DNA from: Acinetobacter sp. ANC 3813
Lineage (GTDB): Bacteria > Pseudomonadota > Gammaproteobacteria > Pseudomonadales > Moraxellaceae
Assembly (NCBI RefSeq): GCF_002135435.1
Contig: NZ_NEGK01000002.1
Coordinates: 1 to 64,000 of the forward strand
Reading direction: 5' to 3'
DNA length: 64,000 nt
Made by a program: the position numbers and the translations under genes
Notes under the pieces: model-generated
Told to the model about the DNA's origin: nothing
The model's input: only the letters and a program-made list of their open reading frames with translations
The model's database searches: none
Part shown: positions 28,791 through 38,348 of the stretch, piece after piece
How the letters are laid out: each line of letters begins with the position of its first letter
How positions within the stretch are numbered: the stretch's first letter is position 1

Positions 28791-29603
28791 TTATGATGCT
28801 TGCGATAAGATTTTTTTTGCTTTTAAAATCACAGGTAAATCAATCATCTTACCATTAAAACTCACAGCTTGACCTTGCGCGGCATCAACTGTTTGCATCA
28901 CTTGATTTGCCCAATCCACTTCCTGCTGAGTTGGTTTGAAGGTTTGATTGACAATATTCACTTGGTTGGGATGGATGCATAATTTTCCAGCAAAACCTAA
29001 GTTTTTTGCTTGCTGAGTTTCCAAGCGGACTAAGTCTTCATCTTTAAAATCGACCGTTACACCATCTACAGGCGCCTGAATGCTTGCAAGCTGTGAAGCG
29101 AGAACAATCTCATTTCTAAAAGATAGAAGTTCCAAATAACCGCCATTCATGTTCATTTCAAGCTGAAAATCAATAGAACCGAACATCAGCGCGACAACGT
29201 GCTTTGCCGCGGCAATATTACGAACATTGGCGAAGCCTAATGGTGTTTCAATTAAAGGGAAGATGTCGATGGCCCGAATTTTCAATACAGCATCAATTTG
29301 AACATTTGATTCAGTTTTAGGTAAAACAATGGCGCTGACATTTGGATATTTTGCTAATTCGATATCAGCTTGAAACCATTCAGTCTGACTTGCATTTACT
29401 CTGATCATGATCTGACATTCAGGATGATCGTTGAGCCACTGTGCTAATTCGTGTCTCGCACTCACTTTAAGCTCTACAGGTACGGCATCTTCCAAGTCTA
29501 TGATCACAGCATCGGCATCTGTAGCGAGCGCTTTTTCAAAGCGCTCCGGACGATTGGCTGGAACAAAGAGATAAGAACGTGCAGGCTTATTCACTTTATT
29601 CAT
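28791..29603 (-). CDS. CitE-like citramalyl-CoA lyase
   Basis: HpcH/HpaI-CitE superfamily lyase of 270 residues. The N-terminal RSYLFVPANRPERFEKAL and DAVIIDLEDAVP are typical of CitE-like enzymes; IRVNAS, LPKTES and PLIETPLGFANV follow in the usual order, with metal-binding Glu and Asp in the IETPLG and MFGSIDF strands. With the hydratase and CoA-transferase it completes a route to acetyl-CoA and pyruvate, the known function of (S)-citramalyl-CoA lyase (Ccl). Other CitE-like lyases act on malyl-CoA, so substrate is inferred from context. The start has TAGGAAATTAAC upstream. Confidence 0.75.
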   Translation of the reverse strand: MNKVNKPARSYLFVPANRPERFEKALATDADAVIIDLEDAVPVELKVSARHELAQWLNDHPECQIMIRVNASQTEWFQADIELAKYPNVSAIVLPKTESNVQIDAVLKIRAIDIFPLIETPLGFANVRNIAAAKHVVALMFGSIDFQLEMNMNGGYLELLSFRNEIVLASQLASIQAPVDGVTVDFKDEDLVRLETQQAKNLGFAGKLCIHPNQVNIVNQTFKPTQQEVDWANQVMQTVDAAQGQAVSFNGKMIDLPVILKAKKILSQAS

Positions 29604-29615
29604 GTTAATTTCCTA

Positions 29616-30776
29616 TTAAAAAGAACGAGGAAGACCAAGTAAGTGTTCAGCGACAAAGCTGTAAATTAAATTAGTTGAAATTGGCGCAACTTGATATAAG
29701 CGCGTTTCACGGAATTTACGTTCAATATCATACTCATTGGCAAAACCAAAACCGCCATGGAATTGCAGGCAGTTATTGGCTGCTTCCCAGCTTGATTTTG
29801 CCGCTAAGTATTTAGCCATGTTGGCTTCAGCACCGCATTTTTCGCCGCGGTCAAACATTTCACACGCGCGGAAACGCATGAGATTGGCCGCTTCAATTTC
29901 AATGAAATTTTCTGCTAATGGGAATTGTACACCTTGATTTTGACCGATAGGACGGCCAAAAACCACACGGTCTTTGACATATTGGGTAGCGCGGTCCATA
30001 AACCAGTAGCCATCCCCAATACATTCAGCAGCGATTAATGTACGCTCTGCATTTAAGCCATCTAAAATATATTTAAAACCTTTGCCTTCTTCACCAATCA
30101 GGTTTTCTTCTGGAATTTCAAGATTATCAAAGAAAATTTCATTGGTTTCATGATTCACCATATTGGGAATAGGGCGGACGATCATGCCATTTTTTTCAGC
30201 TTCACGCAGATCAACCATAAAGATCGACATACCTTCTGATTTTTTCGTGACTTCGGCAAGCGGAGTAGTGCGCGCTAACAAAATCATCCAGTCGCTGTGC
30301 TGTACGCGGGAAATAAATACCTTTTGACCGTTAATCACATAGCGGTCGCCTTTTTTTACTGCAGTGGTCTTAATTTTAGTGGTGTCTGTACCAGTTGTTG
30401 GCTCAGTTACCCCCATTGTCTGCAAGCGCCATTCGCCCGTAGCAATTTTAGGTAAATATAATTCTTTTTGCGCTTTAGAACCATGTCGAAGCAAAGTCCC
30501 CATATTGTACATTTGACCGTGGCAAGAGCCAGCATTGCCGCCGCTGCGGTTTACTTCTTCCATAATAATAGAAGCTTCTGTTAAACCTAGACCTGAACCG
30601 CCGTATTCTTCAGGAATCATGGCCGCCATCCAGCCGGCTTTAGTCAAAGCATCAACGAATTCTTCAGGATATCCACGTTCTTCATCTATTTTACGATGGT
30701 ATTCAGCAGGAAACTCTGCGCATAGGGCTTTGACTGCTTCACGAATCTCTTGATAATTATTGATTGTGCTTTTCAT
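29616..30776 (-). CDS. acyl-CoA dehydrogenase of the itaconate-type cluster
   Basis: FAD-linked dehydrogenase of 386 residues with the standard three-part fold: helical N-terminus (MIPEEYGGSGLGLTEASI), beta domain with MGVTEPTTGTDTTKIKT, and C-terminal helical domain with QFHGGFGFANEYDIER. The last motif is where the catalytic base or FAD contact lies in relatives. First gene of the operon. A homologous acyl-CoA dehydrogenase gene is, as I recall, also part of the Pseudomonas itaconate cluster, where its role is not settled; oxidation of methylsuccinyl-CoA to mesaconyl-CoA is one idea. The Met at 30776 is chosen since GGAAA is spaced about 8 bases before it. Confidence 0.8.
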   Translation of the reverse strand: MKSTINNYQEIREAVKALCAEFPAEYHRKIDEERGYPEEFVDALTKAGWMAAMIPEEYGGSGLGLTEASIIMEEVNRSGGNAGSCHGQMYNMGTLLRHGSKAQKELYLPKIATGEWRLQTMGVTEPTTGTDTTKIKTTAVKKGDRYVINGQKVFISRVQHSDWMILLARTTPLAEVTKKSEGMSIFMVDLREAEKNGMIVRPIPNMVNHETNEIFFDNLEIPEENLIGEEGKGFKYILDGLNAERTLIAAECIGDGYWFMDRATQYVKDRVVFGRPIGQNQGVQFPLAENFIEIEAANLMRFRACEMFDRGEKCGAEANMAKYLAAKSSWEAANNCLQFHGGFGFANEYDIERKFRETRLYQVAPISTNLIYSFVAEHLLGLPRSF

Positions 30777-30888
30777 AAAAAAGATTTCCATATCACATAT
30801 TGTTTAACTTGTTTTGGATCATATATTGTTATTGTTTGAATAATAAAATAGAATTATTTGATAGTTAGGATGCTAAAAGAATATTGAA

Positions 30889-31821
30889 ATGGATATCAAA
30901 CAACTCAGATCATTTATCACGATTTCAGAAACTAAAAATATTACTAAAGCCGCTACATTGCTGAATATTGTGCAGCCTGCAGTTTCTAGACAAATCCATC
31001 TCTTAGAAGATGAACTGGGTATTGAACTCTTTGAGCGCAGCCGACACGGCATGCATTTGACCAATGAAGGAAAAATACTTGAGGTATATGCTCGACGTGT
31101 TCTAAAAGAAATTGAAACTGCTAAAATCGAACTGACATCATCAGATGGAGCACTTCGCGGCACAGTGAATATTGGTATTTTGGCCAGTTTGAGTGAGTTG
31201 CTATCTATTGCGCTGATGCGCATTATTAAAGCCAAATATCCGCATGTGAATCTTAAAATTACAGTAGGGTATTCGGGTCATTTAAAAGAGTGGCTAGAAA
31301 GCGGTGAAATTGACGTAGCATTAATTTATGGCTCGGTTTCTTCTAAATTTTTAGATTTACAGCCTTTAGTAAAAGAGCAGTTATGGTTAATTGGCGCCTA
31401 TAGTGAGAGGTTATCAAAGGATGAAAGTGTCGAGTTAAAGCAAATGGCAAACTATGATTTAATTTTGCCTTATTCCCCGCATAGACTTCGCACATTGATT
31501 GAGCAGGGATTTCATAAAGCGAAATATGAGTTGAAAATCAGTGCTGAGGTAAATGATTTAAATGTTCAAAAGCAATTGGTTAAGGAAGGGTTAGGGTTTA
31601 CTATTTTACCTCTGGTATCAATTAAAAATGAACTTGAGCAACAAGCATTTTCGGCTTCGCCAATAGATCATCCAGATTTTACCCGTGAGATAGCCTTAGC
31701 ATTGCCGAATACCCGCCATATTACAAAACTTGTGCATACTATTGCTCAAGAGATCATTCTATCTTCAAAAAGCGCAGTAAAAAGTAAATCGTGGCTAGGC
31801 TGTGAATGGATTGGAAAATAA
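30889..31821 (+). CDS. LysR-type regulator of the itaconate-type cluster
   Basis: A 310-residue LysR protein, HTH at residues 1-~60 (NITKAATLLNIVQPAVSRQI) and effector domain after ~90. It is read divergently from the acyl-CoA dehydrogenase gene with 112 bases between, the typical layout of a LysR activator and its target operon; the effector would be a pathway acid or CoA ester. It ends at a bidirectional terminator shared with the MFS gene. The ATG lacks a strong ribosome site. Confidence 0.82.
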   Translation: MDIKQLRSFITISETKNITKAATLLNIVQPAVSRQIHLLEDELGIELFERSRHGMHLTNEGKILEVYARRVLKEIETAKIELTSSDGALRGTVNIGILASLSELLSIALMRIIKAKYPHVNLKITVGYSGHLKEWLESGEIDVALIYGSVSSKFLDLQPLVKEQLWLIGAYSERLSKDESVELKQMANYDLILPYSPHRLRTLIEQGFHKAKYELKISAEVNDLNVQKQLVKEGLGFTILPLVSIKNELEQQAFSASPIDHPDFTREIALALPNTRHITKLVHTIAQEIILSSKSAVKSKSWLGCEWIGK

Positions 31822-31846
31822 AAAATGCTCCTAAAGGAGCATTTTA
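31821..31846. terminator. bidirectional terminator between LysR and MFS genes
   Basis: AAAATGCTCC, TAAA-type loop and GGAGCATTTT form a short stem with A- and T-runs on both sides, between two convergent genes. Confidence 0.82.
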
Positions 31847-31869
31847 AAATCTTAAATTAACGAGCGTGG

Positions 31870-33180
31870 TTAAGCAGTTTTAACATTAGCTTTTGAAGCT
31901 GTTTTAGGATCAGTGTCAGAGTCAATATTTGATGCATTAGCTTGAGGATCATACATTTTTTCTTTAATAAATAATGTAGGCAATGCACAGATTAAATAGG
32001 CGATACCCATTACCATAAAGCCTAGACCGATTGAACCTTCAGTTGCGATAAAGCCAATCGTTGCTGGAGCAATAGTCGAGCCGATACGGCCTATGTTATG
32101 TGCAGTACCAATGGCAGTTCCACGAATATGTGTAGGAAAACTCTCAGACATATAAGTTGTATATACACCTAAAGGCATGCCGTATAAGAAACCGAAGATC
32201 ACTAATAAATACAGAATATTACTTGGGTTATGGAACATTACAATAATGATTAGGAAGACTGCTGTCGAAATAGCTCCAAACATGAATGTGAATTTTCGAC
32301 CTAACTTATCCCCCATATAACCCGCTAGAATTTTACCGCCGATCATCGCTGTATAACTACCAATTAAATAGTTAGTCATTGATTTGAAATTCATACCTAA
32401 TTCTTGTTCAAGGTATAAAGGCATCCAGTTATTTACACCGTAGTAACCGAATTGCATAAAGCCTGCGACAATCATCCAAAAAATTAGCGTACGGAAAATG
32501 AGTTTATCTTGTACAAGTGCTTTAAATACTGAACGGTCACCTTTAACCATTTTAGCATCATTTTGAGTGCGATTTAATCGTGCTGTTTTCCATGATTCTG
32601 ATTCTTTTACAAAGAAGGGCATAAGAATACCGATAATTGCTGCTGAACCACTGACCATGAATAACATACGCCACCCATGTTCTGGAATAATAGCACCTGC
32701 AAGTAGAGAAGCTACAATATAGCCAAATGTCCATCCTGTAAAAATTGTCGCAATAATAGTTGTGCGATATTTTGTAGGAACCAGTTCTGACATTAAACCT
32801 GCACATACCATATATACTGCACCTAATCCTAGAGCAGATAGGAAGCGAATAGCGGCAAATTCATATACGTTTGATACAAAACCTAATATTGCTGTAAGTA
32901 ATGAAAATTTAATAATACTTAATGAAATAATGCGGACACGTCCGAATTTATCACTCGCCCATCCACCAAAAATACCACCAATTGCCATGCCTGCAAGCGT
33001 TACACTACCGAGCATACCTGCTTGAAAAGAAGATAAACCAAATTCCACTTTCAAGCTTGATAAACTATAAGATAGGAGCAACATATCTGCGCCATCGACT
33101 AAAAGTACTAAAAAGCAAAAAATAAAGGCAGCAATCCATTTTTGCTTTGGTGGAGAGTTCACCGTGTTTTCAACTTGCAT
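31870..33180 (-). CDS. MFS acid importer (AAHS-like), probably for the cluster's substrate
   Basis: Inner-membrane transporter of 436 residues with about 12 membrane segments. TM1 has LLVDGADMLLLSYSL, an AAHS-like motif with DGAD, and the TM2-TM3 loop has GGWASDKFGRVR. The start at 33180 (MQVENTV) is preferred over 33189 because AAGGA is then properly spaced. It is convergent with the LysR gene and not in the enzyme operon, yet its location suggests import of itaconate or a related dicarboxylate. Codons are richer in T and A than in benK or pcaK. Confidence 0.75.
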   Translation of the reverse strand: MQVENTVNSPPKQKWIAAFIFCFLVLLVDGADMLLLSYSLSSLKVEFGLSSFQAGMLGSVTLAGMAIGGIFGGWASDKFGRVRIISLSIIKFSLLTAILGFVSNVYEFAAIRFLSALGLGAVYMVCAGLMSELVPTKYRTTIIATIFTGWTFGYIVASLLAGAIIPEHGWRMLFMVSGSAAIIGILMPFFVKESESWKTARLNRTQNDAKMVKGDRSVFKALVQDKLIFRTLIFWMIVAGFMQFGYYGVNNWMPLYLEQELGMNFKSMTNYLIGSYTAMIGGKILAGYMGDKLGRKFTFMFGAISTAVFLIIIVMFHNPSNILYLLVIFGFLYGMPLGVYTTYMSESFPTHIRGTAIGTAHNIGRIGSTIAPATIGFIATEGSIGLGFMVMGIAYLICALPTLFIKEKMYDPQANASNIDSDTDPKTASKANVKTA

Positions 33181-33579
33181 ATAATTCATCCTTTAATGCT
33201 TATTGTTATATGCTCAATAATGTGTAAATCAATTTAAAATAATAATATTCCAATGAAGGTTTTGGGCTATATCATTAATCTAAATTAAAAACATTAAAGC
33301 TGCTTAAACCCATTTATATGTTTATGCACATAAATGAGTTTTAAAAATATATTCCTGAATTTTTTGCAACTATTTTGAGATTAAAATTGATTGATTTTTG
33401 TATCTGATTTAAAGCAGATACTTATTCAAAAATAATATGTATTTTTGAATATTAATTAAACCAAACTTTCATTTGGCTATAATGAAAATATAGAGCTGCT
33501 TTGTATAAAATAAAAGCATTTTAAGCATGTTATGTTTTGATCTGTTTAATACTTAAAATTGATAATTAATTACTGAGCA
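33181..33579. other. AT-rich intergenic region upstream of the MFS gene
   Basis: These 400 bases are strongly AT-rich with no credible gene. A near-palindrome around 33309-33336 (CATTTATATG, spacer, CACATAAATG) could be an operator for the MFS promoter, which must lie in this stretch. No other structure is seen. Confidence 0.35.
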
Positions 33580-33619
33580 ATAAATAAAAACCATCAATGT
33601 AAGATGGCTTTTATTTATG
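33580..33619 (-). terminator. terminator after the thiolase gene
   Basis: On the minus strand AAATAAAAGCCATC, a short loop and GATGGTTTTTATTT form a stem with a T-rich tail, 20 bases after the thiolase stop. Confidence 0.82.
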
Positions 33620-33638
33620 CTTCCATTAAATAATTGGA

Positions 33639-34832
33639 CTATACTTTTTCAAATAATGCAGCTAGACCTTGACCACCGCCAATGCACATCGTTTCAAGTC
33701 CATAGCGAGCGTCTCGCCGCTGCATCTCATGCACTAAACTCGTCATGATCCGCATTCCTGTTGCGCCAATCGGGTGCCCTAGGGAAATACCTGAACCATT
33801 AACATTCACATTAGAATAATCTTGAATATTTAAGCCTTTTAAAACGGCAAGTGCTTGTGCTGCAAATGCTTCATTGACTTCAATTAAATTAATATCTCCA
33901 ATTTTCATATCCAGTTTTGTAAGCAGTTTTTCAACAGCAGGAACTGGCCCAATTCCCATACGGCTAGGTTCACAGCCCACCGCAGCCCAACCAACAATTT
34001 TAGCCAGCGGCTTTAAGCCATGTTTTTTTGCATATTCGGCACTAACCACTAAACAACCTGATGCTGCATCATTTTGCTGACTTGAATTACCTGCAGTAGA
34101 TACGCCATTTTCGCGAATTGAGCGCAATTTAGCTAAGCTTTCTACAGTTGTACCAGCACGAATGCCTTCATCTCGCTCAACTATTGTTGTCGTTTTCTTG
34201 GTTGTAATTTCTACTGGAATGACTTCATTGGCAAAGTATCCCTTATTCCAAGCATCTTCTGCTTTTTGGTGGCTTGCTGCTGCAAATGCATCGCATTCTT
34301 CACGTGAGATATTATAATCATTCGCTAAGTTATCTGCCGTTTCAGGCATTCCTGAAATATAGCCAAAGCGCTCAACTGGCTGAGATCTTTCACGGCCGCG
34401 CTCTAGACGGTCATAAAATGTGACATTGCCTGCACGGCTGCCCCAGCGCATATTGGTAGAGTAATATTCAATATTAGACATACTTTCAACCCCAATCACC
34501 ATGACTGCTTCTGCTTGTCCTGTTTGCACATTCATGGCAGCATTTAACAATGCTTGTAAGCCCGAGCCACAGCGGCGATCAAGCGTATAGCCAGGCACTT
34601 CGATTGGCAATCCTGCAGCAAGGGCCGCATATCGTCCAAGGCACGGGGCTTCGCTTGAGGAATAAGACTGTGAAGCAATCACTTCATCCAGCGTTGCTGG
34701 ATCAATTTGTGTTTTTTCTAAAATGCTTTGAATGATTTTTACAGATAAATCTACAGCTGTTAGTGATGCTAAACCGCCGCCAAATTTACCGATTGGGGTG
34801 CGTAAAGGACTGACAATATAAGCTTCTTTCAT
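33639..34832 (-). CDS. acetyl-CoA acyltransferase (thiolase)
   Basis: Thiolase of 397 residues that would cleave a 3-oxoacyl-CoA, or in reverse condense acyl-CoAs. The nucleophilic Cys is in DRRCGSGLQALLNA near residue 88; the C-terminal GHPIGATGMR and CIGGGQGLA carry the catalytic His and second Cys. It differs clearly from CatF and PcaF and looks nearer to general acetyl-CoA acetyltransferases. It is the last gene of a three-gene minus-strand operon after a CoA-transferase and an acyl-CoA dehydrogenase. DcaF of dicarboxylate oxidation is a possible counterpart, not proven. Confidence 0.85.
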   Translation of the reverse strand: MKEAYIVSPLRTPIGKFGGGLASLTAVDLSVKIIQSILEKTQIDPATLDEVIASQSYSSSEAPCLGRYAALAAGLPIEVPGYTLDRRCGSGLQALLNAAMNVQTGQAEAVMVIGVESMSNIEYYSTNMRWGSRAGNVTFYDRLERGRERSQPVERFGYISGMPETADNLANDYNISREECDAFAAASHQKAEDAWNKGYFANEVIPVEITTKKTTTIVERDEGIRAGTTVESLAKLRSIRENGVSTAGNSSQQNDAASGCLVVSAEYAKKHGLKPLAKIVGWAAVGCEPSRMGIGPVPAVEKLLTKLDMKIGDINLIEVNEAFAAQALAVLKGLNIQDYSNVNVNGSGISLGHPIGATGMRIMTSLVHEMQRRDARYGLETMCIGGGQGLAALFEKV

Positions 34833-34846
34833 GATTAAACTCCATT

Positions 34847-36094
34847 TTAAATAAGTGAAAGTGATTTGGCTTCAGCAGTGAGTTGTTCACGAAAATCTGG
34901 ATGGGCAATACTGATCATTTTGTTTGCCCGCGCTGATAGGCTTAAACCGCGTAAATCGGCTATGCCATACTCAGTCACAAAAAATCCTGCATCACTTCTT
35001 GGTGTGGACACTGGCCCGCTTAACTGGGATACAATCCGAGTGAAATTTTTGCCTGCAGAGGGCAGCGCAATGATTGAACGGCCATGTGCTGATTGATTGG
35101 CGGCTCGAATAAAATCTAAAGCGCCGCCAACAGCTCCTACATAAGTACCATTGGCTATTTCAGCATTTACCTGGCCTGTGAGATCTACTTCAATCGCAGA
35201 ATTTACAGCAATTAAATTATCCAATTGCGATAGAACTTGCGGATTGTGGGTATATGAACTCGCACGTAATTGAATATTGGAATTTAAATTCACAAAATCA
35301 TGAAGCTGTTCTGATCCATTGATTAATCCTGTAATTGTGATACCTGAATCAATTGCTTTTTGCGAATTATTAATGACACCTGATTGCATTAACTTTGCGA
35401 CACCATCACTGATAATTCCACTATGGATGCCAAGATTTTGGTGATGGCTTAAAGCATTCAGCACCGTTTCAGGCAGTGTGCCAATTCCAATTTGCAGCGT
35501 AGCGCCATTCGGAATTAATGAAGCTACATGAGCGGCAATTTGCGTATTCATGCTGTTTGGTTCTGCTGCAGTCTCGGCTGTAAATTTTCGATTTGACTCA
35601 TAGACCAGATCTAAATCTTGCTCTGTTAAATAATCGGAAGCATAGGTCCACGGTAAATTTGCATTTACTTCTGCAATTACAGTCCGCGCATGCCGGATTG
35701 CATCTGCGGGGTAATCTTGACCTAAGGCAAAACTGTACTGTCCACGTTCATTTGGTGCAGATAGTTGAATGATAACAACATCTGGCCACAGTATTTTGCA
35801 AAATGCAGAGTAATGTGAAGGGATGATTTCCAGCTGTTTAGATTTAGCCAGCAGGCGGTTAGAACCCGCACCGCAATAGCTGCTAAAATCGATATAAGCT
35901 GCGTGCTCAGGGGAGCATGTTGCAAAATTACTAATTCCTAGAAATACGCTAAAATTACTGATTTTATGACAGTTTTGCATTAAATTCTGGGTCAGGGTTA
36001 AAGGTTCAGCCTGTGCCTGCCCCCAAAGGACTAAATCATCTTCTTGTATATATCGCTCCCAATCCAATTGGGACAGATCATGAATTCTTTGCAT
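34847..36094 (-). CDS. acetyl-CoA hydrolase/transferase family CoA-transferase
   Basis: A 415-residue family I CoA-transferase of the Cat1/4-hydroxybutyrate CoA-transferase type: GATLQIGIGTLPETVLNAL and LGIHSGIISDGVAKLM in the middle, and the catalytic-Glu region FVTEYGIADLRGLS near the C-terminus. It would activate an acid using acetyl-CoA or succinyl-CoA. The ATG at 36094 has no strong ribosome site. It lies between an acyl-CoA dehydrogenase and a thiolase gene, with 14 bases to the latter, and so is likely part of the same pathway. Confidence 0.82.
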   Translation of the reverse strand: MQRIHDLSQLDWERYIQEDDLVLWGQAQAEPLTLTQNLMQNCHKISNFSVFLGISNFATCSPEHAAYIDFSSYCGAGSNRLLAKSKQLEIIPSHYSAFCKILWPDVVIIQLSAPNERGQYSFALGQDYPADAIRHARTVIAEVNANLPWTYASDYLTEQDLDLVYESNRKFTAETAAEPNSMNTQIAAHVASLIPNGATLQIGIGTLPETVLNALSHHQNLGIHSGIISDGVAKLMQSGVINNSQKAIDSGITITGLINGSEQLHDFVNLNSNIQLRASSYTHNPQVLSQLDNLIAVNSAIEVDLTGQVNAEIANGTYVGAVGGALDFIRAANQSAHGRSIIALPSAGKNFTRIVSQLSGPVSTPRSDAGFFVTEYGIADLRGLSLSARANKMISIAHPDFREQLTAEAKSLSLI

Positions 36095-36162
36095 CAAAAT
36101 GTACCAAAGAAAGTGAGCTTAAAGTGCTGATCTGCAAACATCACAGCACACGTTTAATTGAT

Positions 36163-37317
36163 TTATAAGGATGCTTCACGAATCATGTTGCGGGCAATAA
36201 TGACTTGTTGAATCTGCGTTGTGCCTTCATACAAACGGAATAATCGAACATCTCGGTAAAAGCGTTCGATAGGATATTCGCTGATGTAGCCGGAACCCCC
36301 TAAGATTTGTACTCCACGATCTGCAACTCTTCCGCACATTTCTGTAGCAAACATTTTTGCGCAAGAAGATTCTGTATTGACGTTTTGTCCTGCATCGCGT
36401 TTTTTAGCGGCATCTAAGACCATGCATTTTGCTGCATAGATTTCAGCCTTTGAATCTGCAAGCATGGCTTGAATCAGCTGAAAATTGGCAATAGGTTGAC
36501 CAAACTGTTTGCGCTCCATGGCATAACCTAAAGCATCATCTAAAATACGTGTTGCTGCGCCAACGCTTAGCGCAGCAATGTGCAAACGGCCTTTATCCAA
36601 AACCTTCATGGCTGTTTTAAATCCGACACCTTCAACACCGCCAATCAGGCTTGAAGCAGGAATTCGGCAGTTTTCAAAAATCACATCGCAGGTATGTGCG
36701 CCTTTTTGGCCCATTTTTTTGTCGCGTTTACCCAGTGCTATTCCGGGTAATTGGCTGTCAATAATAAAGGCTGAAATACCGCCAGCGCCTTTAATTTCAG
36801 GATTAGTGCGCGCCATAACAGTAAATACACCTGCATGTGGCGCATTGGTAATGAAGCGTTTGGTGCCATTTAAAATATATTCATCGCCATCTTTAACAGC
36901 TGTTGTTTTTAAAGACGCTGCATCTGAGCCAGAATCAGGCTCTGTTAAGCAGAAGGAGCCAATAATTTCACCTGAAGCAAACTTAGGTAAAAACTGCTTT
37001 TTTTGTTCTTCTGTACCATCAATAATTAGTCCCGCTGCTCCAATGCCATTATTGGTGCCAATGTATGAGCGGAAAGCAGGAGAGGTGCGGCCCAGTTCAA
37101 AAGCAACACTCACTTCTTCTTCCATGGTTAGACCTAAACCATCGTATTGATCTGGAATGGTAAGACCAAAGAGTCCGAGTTCTTTCATTTGCTGAACCAC
37201 ATGAGGCGGCATTTCATCCGTTTCAGCCATGAGTTCTTCATTTGGAATTAATACACCATCCACAAATTGGCGCAGCATATCAAGCAACTGGTTGAGTGTT
37301 TCTTGATCTCGAATCAT
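36163..37317 (-). CDS. acyl-CoA dehydrogenase, dicarboxylate-type (DcaA-like)
   Basis: FAD-dependent dehydrogenase of 384 residues. Motifs in order: LGLFGLTIPDQYDGLGL, CLTEPDSGSDAASLKT (FAD-binding), and C-terminal ILGGSGYISEYPIERFYRD with a likely active-site Glu in YEGTTQIQQ. The start at 37317 has GGAGTATCAAAG upstream. It is first in the minus-strand operon and divergent from the enoyl-CoA hydratase operon, so the two transcripts together give all beta-oxidation steps. By position before pca it resembles the dca locus of ADP1; glutaryl- or adipyl-CoA is a guess. Confidence 0.82.
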   Translation of the reverse strand: MIRDQETLNQLLDMLRQFVDGVLIPNEELMAETDEMPPHVVQQMKELGLFGLTIPDQYDGLGLTMEEEVSVAFELGRTSPAFRSYIGTNNGIGAAGLIIDGTEEQKKQFLPKFASGEIIGSFCLTEPDSGSDAASLKTTAVKDGDEYILNGTKRFITNAPHAGVFTVMARTNPEIKGAGGISAFIIDSQLPGIALGKRDKKMGQKGAHTCDVIFENCRIPASSLIGGVEGVGFKTAMKVLDKGRLHIAALSVGAATRILDDALGYAMERKQFGQPIANFQLIQAMLADSKAEIYAAKCMVLDAAKKRDAGQNVNTESSCAKMFATEMCGRVADRGVQILGGSGYISEYPIERFYRDVRLFRLYEGTTQIQQVIIARNMIREASL

Positions 37318-37576
37318 CTTTGATACTCCATTTTTTTCTATTGGCAATTGCCGCTAGAACATCCATTTAAAAATAATTATTGCTATATTTGTGTCGTACT
37401 AAATATGAGCTTTTAATCAATATAATGTATCGTAATCTTAAATGTGATACTTTTTTATGATGGATTTAATCAAAATATAATATCTGCTTTTGACTGATGG
37501 AGGGATATCATTTTTTACACTTCGAAGGTATGTTCGTTATAGCAGAAAGGTGTTTGAGATAATAACGAGTCTAGAT

Positions 37577-38344
37577 ATGGATATTCTGAAATTAACCATA
37601 ATGGAAGATGGCGTTGCCGTTGTTCAACTAAATCGTCCCGAAGCAAAAAATGCTTTGAACATTGAATTACGTCAGAAGTTAGCCAAAACATTTGATGAAC
37701 TTTCAAGCAACAATCATGTGAAAGCTATCGTCTTAACAGGCGGTGAAAAAATCTTTGCTGCAGGTGCAGATGTGAATGATTTTTTAACTGCTTCCACAAG
37801 CCAAATGTACTTAAGACATACCGAAGCCTATTGGCAAAGCATAAGTAATTGCCCTAAACCCATCATTGCAGCTGTGAATGGCTATGCGCTGGGCGGGGGC
37901 TGTGAACTTGCTATGCATGCAGACATAATTATTGCTAATCAGACCGCAAAATTTGGGCAGCCAGAGGTGAGATTGGGCTTGATGCCAGGTGCTGGCGGTA
38001 CTCAGCGTTTATTGCGAGCTATAGGCAAATTTAAAACGATGCTGTTGGTGCTGACTGGAAAAATGTTCAATGCAGATGAAGCATCTCAAATGGGCTTGGT
38101 TTCAGAGGTCATTGAAGGTGATGCCACACCGCATGCCATTGAAATCGCAAAAACAATTGCAAGTTTTTCTGCAATATCTGTTCAGCAGATTAAAGAAGTC
38201 ACCAATCTCGGACAGGACATGTCATTAGACGGTGCATTGGCTTTGGAGCGTAAAGCCTTACAGATTTTATTTGATACGAAAGATCAAAAAGAAGGCGCTA
38301 AAGCATTTTTGGAAAAACGCACACCAAATTATCAGGGAGAGTAA
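37577..38344 (+). CDS. enoyl-CoA hydratase
   Basis: Crotonase-family hydratase of 255 residues. The oxyanion-hole segments are AAGADVNDF and NGYALGGGCELAMHAD, and the catalytic Glu region QPEVRLGLMPGAGGTQRL follows. I chose the Met at 37577 (MDILKLTIMEDG) since it gives the family length; the frame runs further upstream without family similarity. GAG lies about 11 bases before it, a modest ribosome site. The stop is 4 bases from the next gene's start, so the two are co-expressed. It hydrates the 2,3-enoyl-CoA made by the divergent acyl-CoA dehydrogenase. Confidence 0.85.
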   Translation: MDILKLTIMEDGVAVVQLNRPEAKNALNIELRQKLAKTFDELSSNNHVKAIVLTGGEKIFAAGADVNDFLTASTSQMYLRHTEAYWQSISNCPKPIIAAVNGYALGGGCELAMHADIIIANQTAKFGQPEVRLGLMPGAGGTQRLLRAIGKFKTMLLVLTGKMFNADEASQMGLVSEVIEGDATPHAIEIAKTIASFSAISVQQIKEVTNLGQDMSLDGALALERKALQILFDTKDQKEGAKAFLEKRTPNYQGE

Positions 38345-38348
38345 ACAA

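Noticed and set aside
30889..31821. LysR gene as a CatM paralog
   Set aside because: The effector domain lacks the BenM/CatM signature stretches, and the gene is divergent from the acyl-CoA dehydrogenase operon.
36578..37150. 190-residue frame antisense to the acyl-CoA dehydrogenase gene
   Set aside because: Proline/serine-rich shadow frame, wholly within a conserved gene and with no ribosome site.
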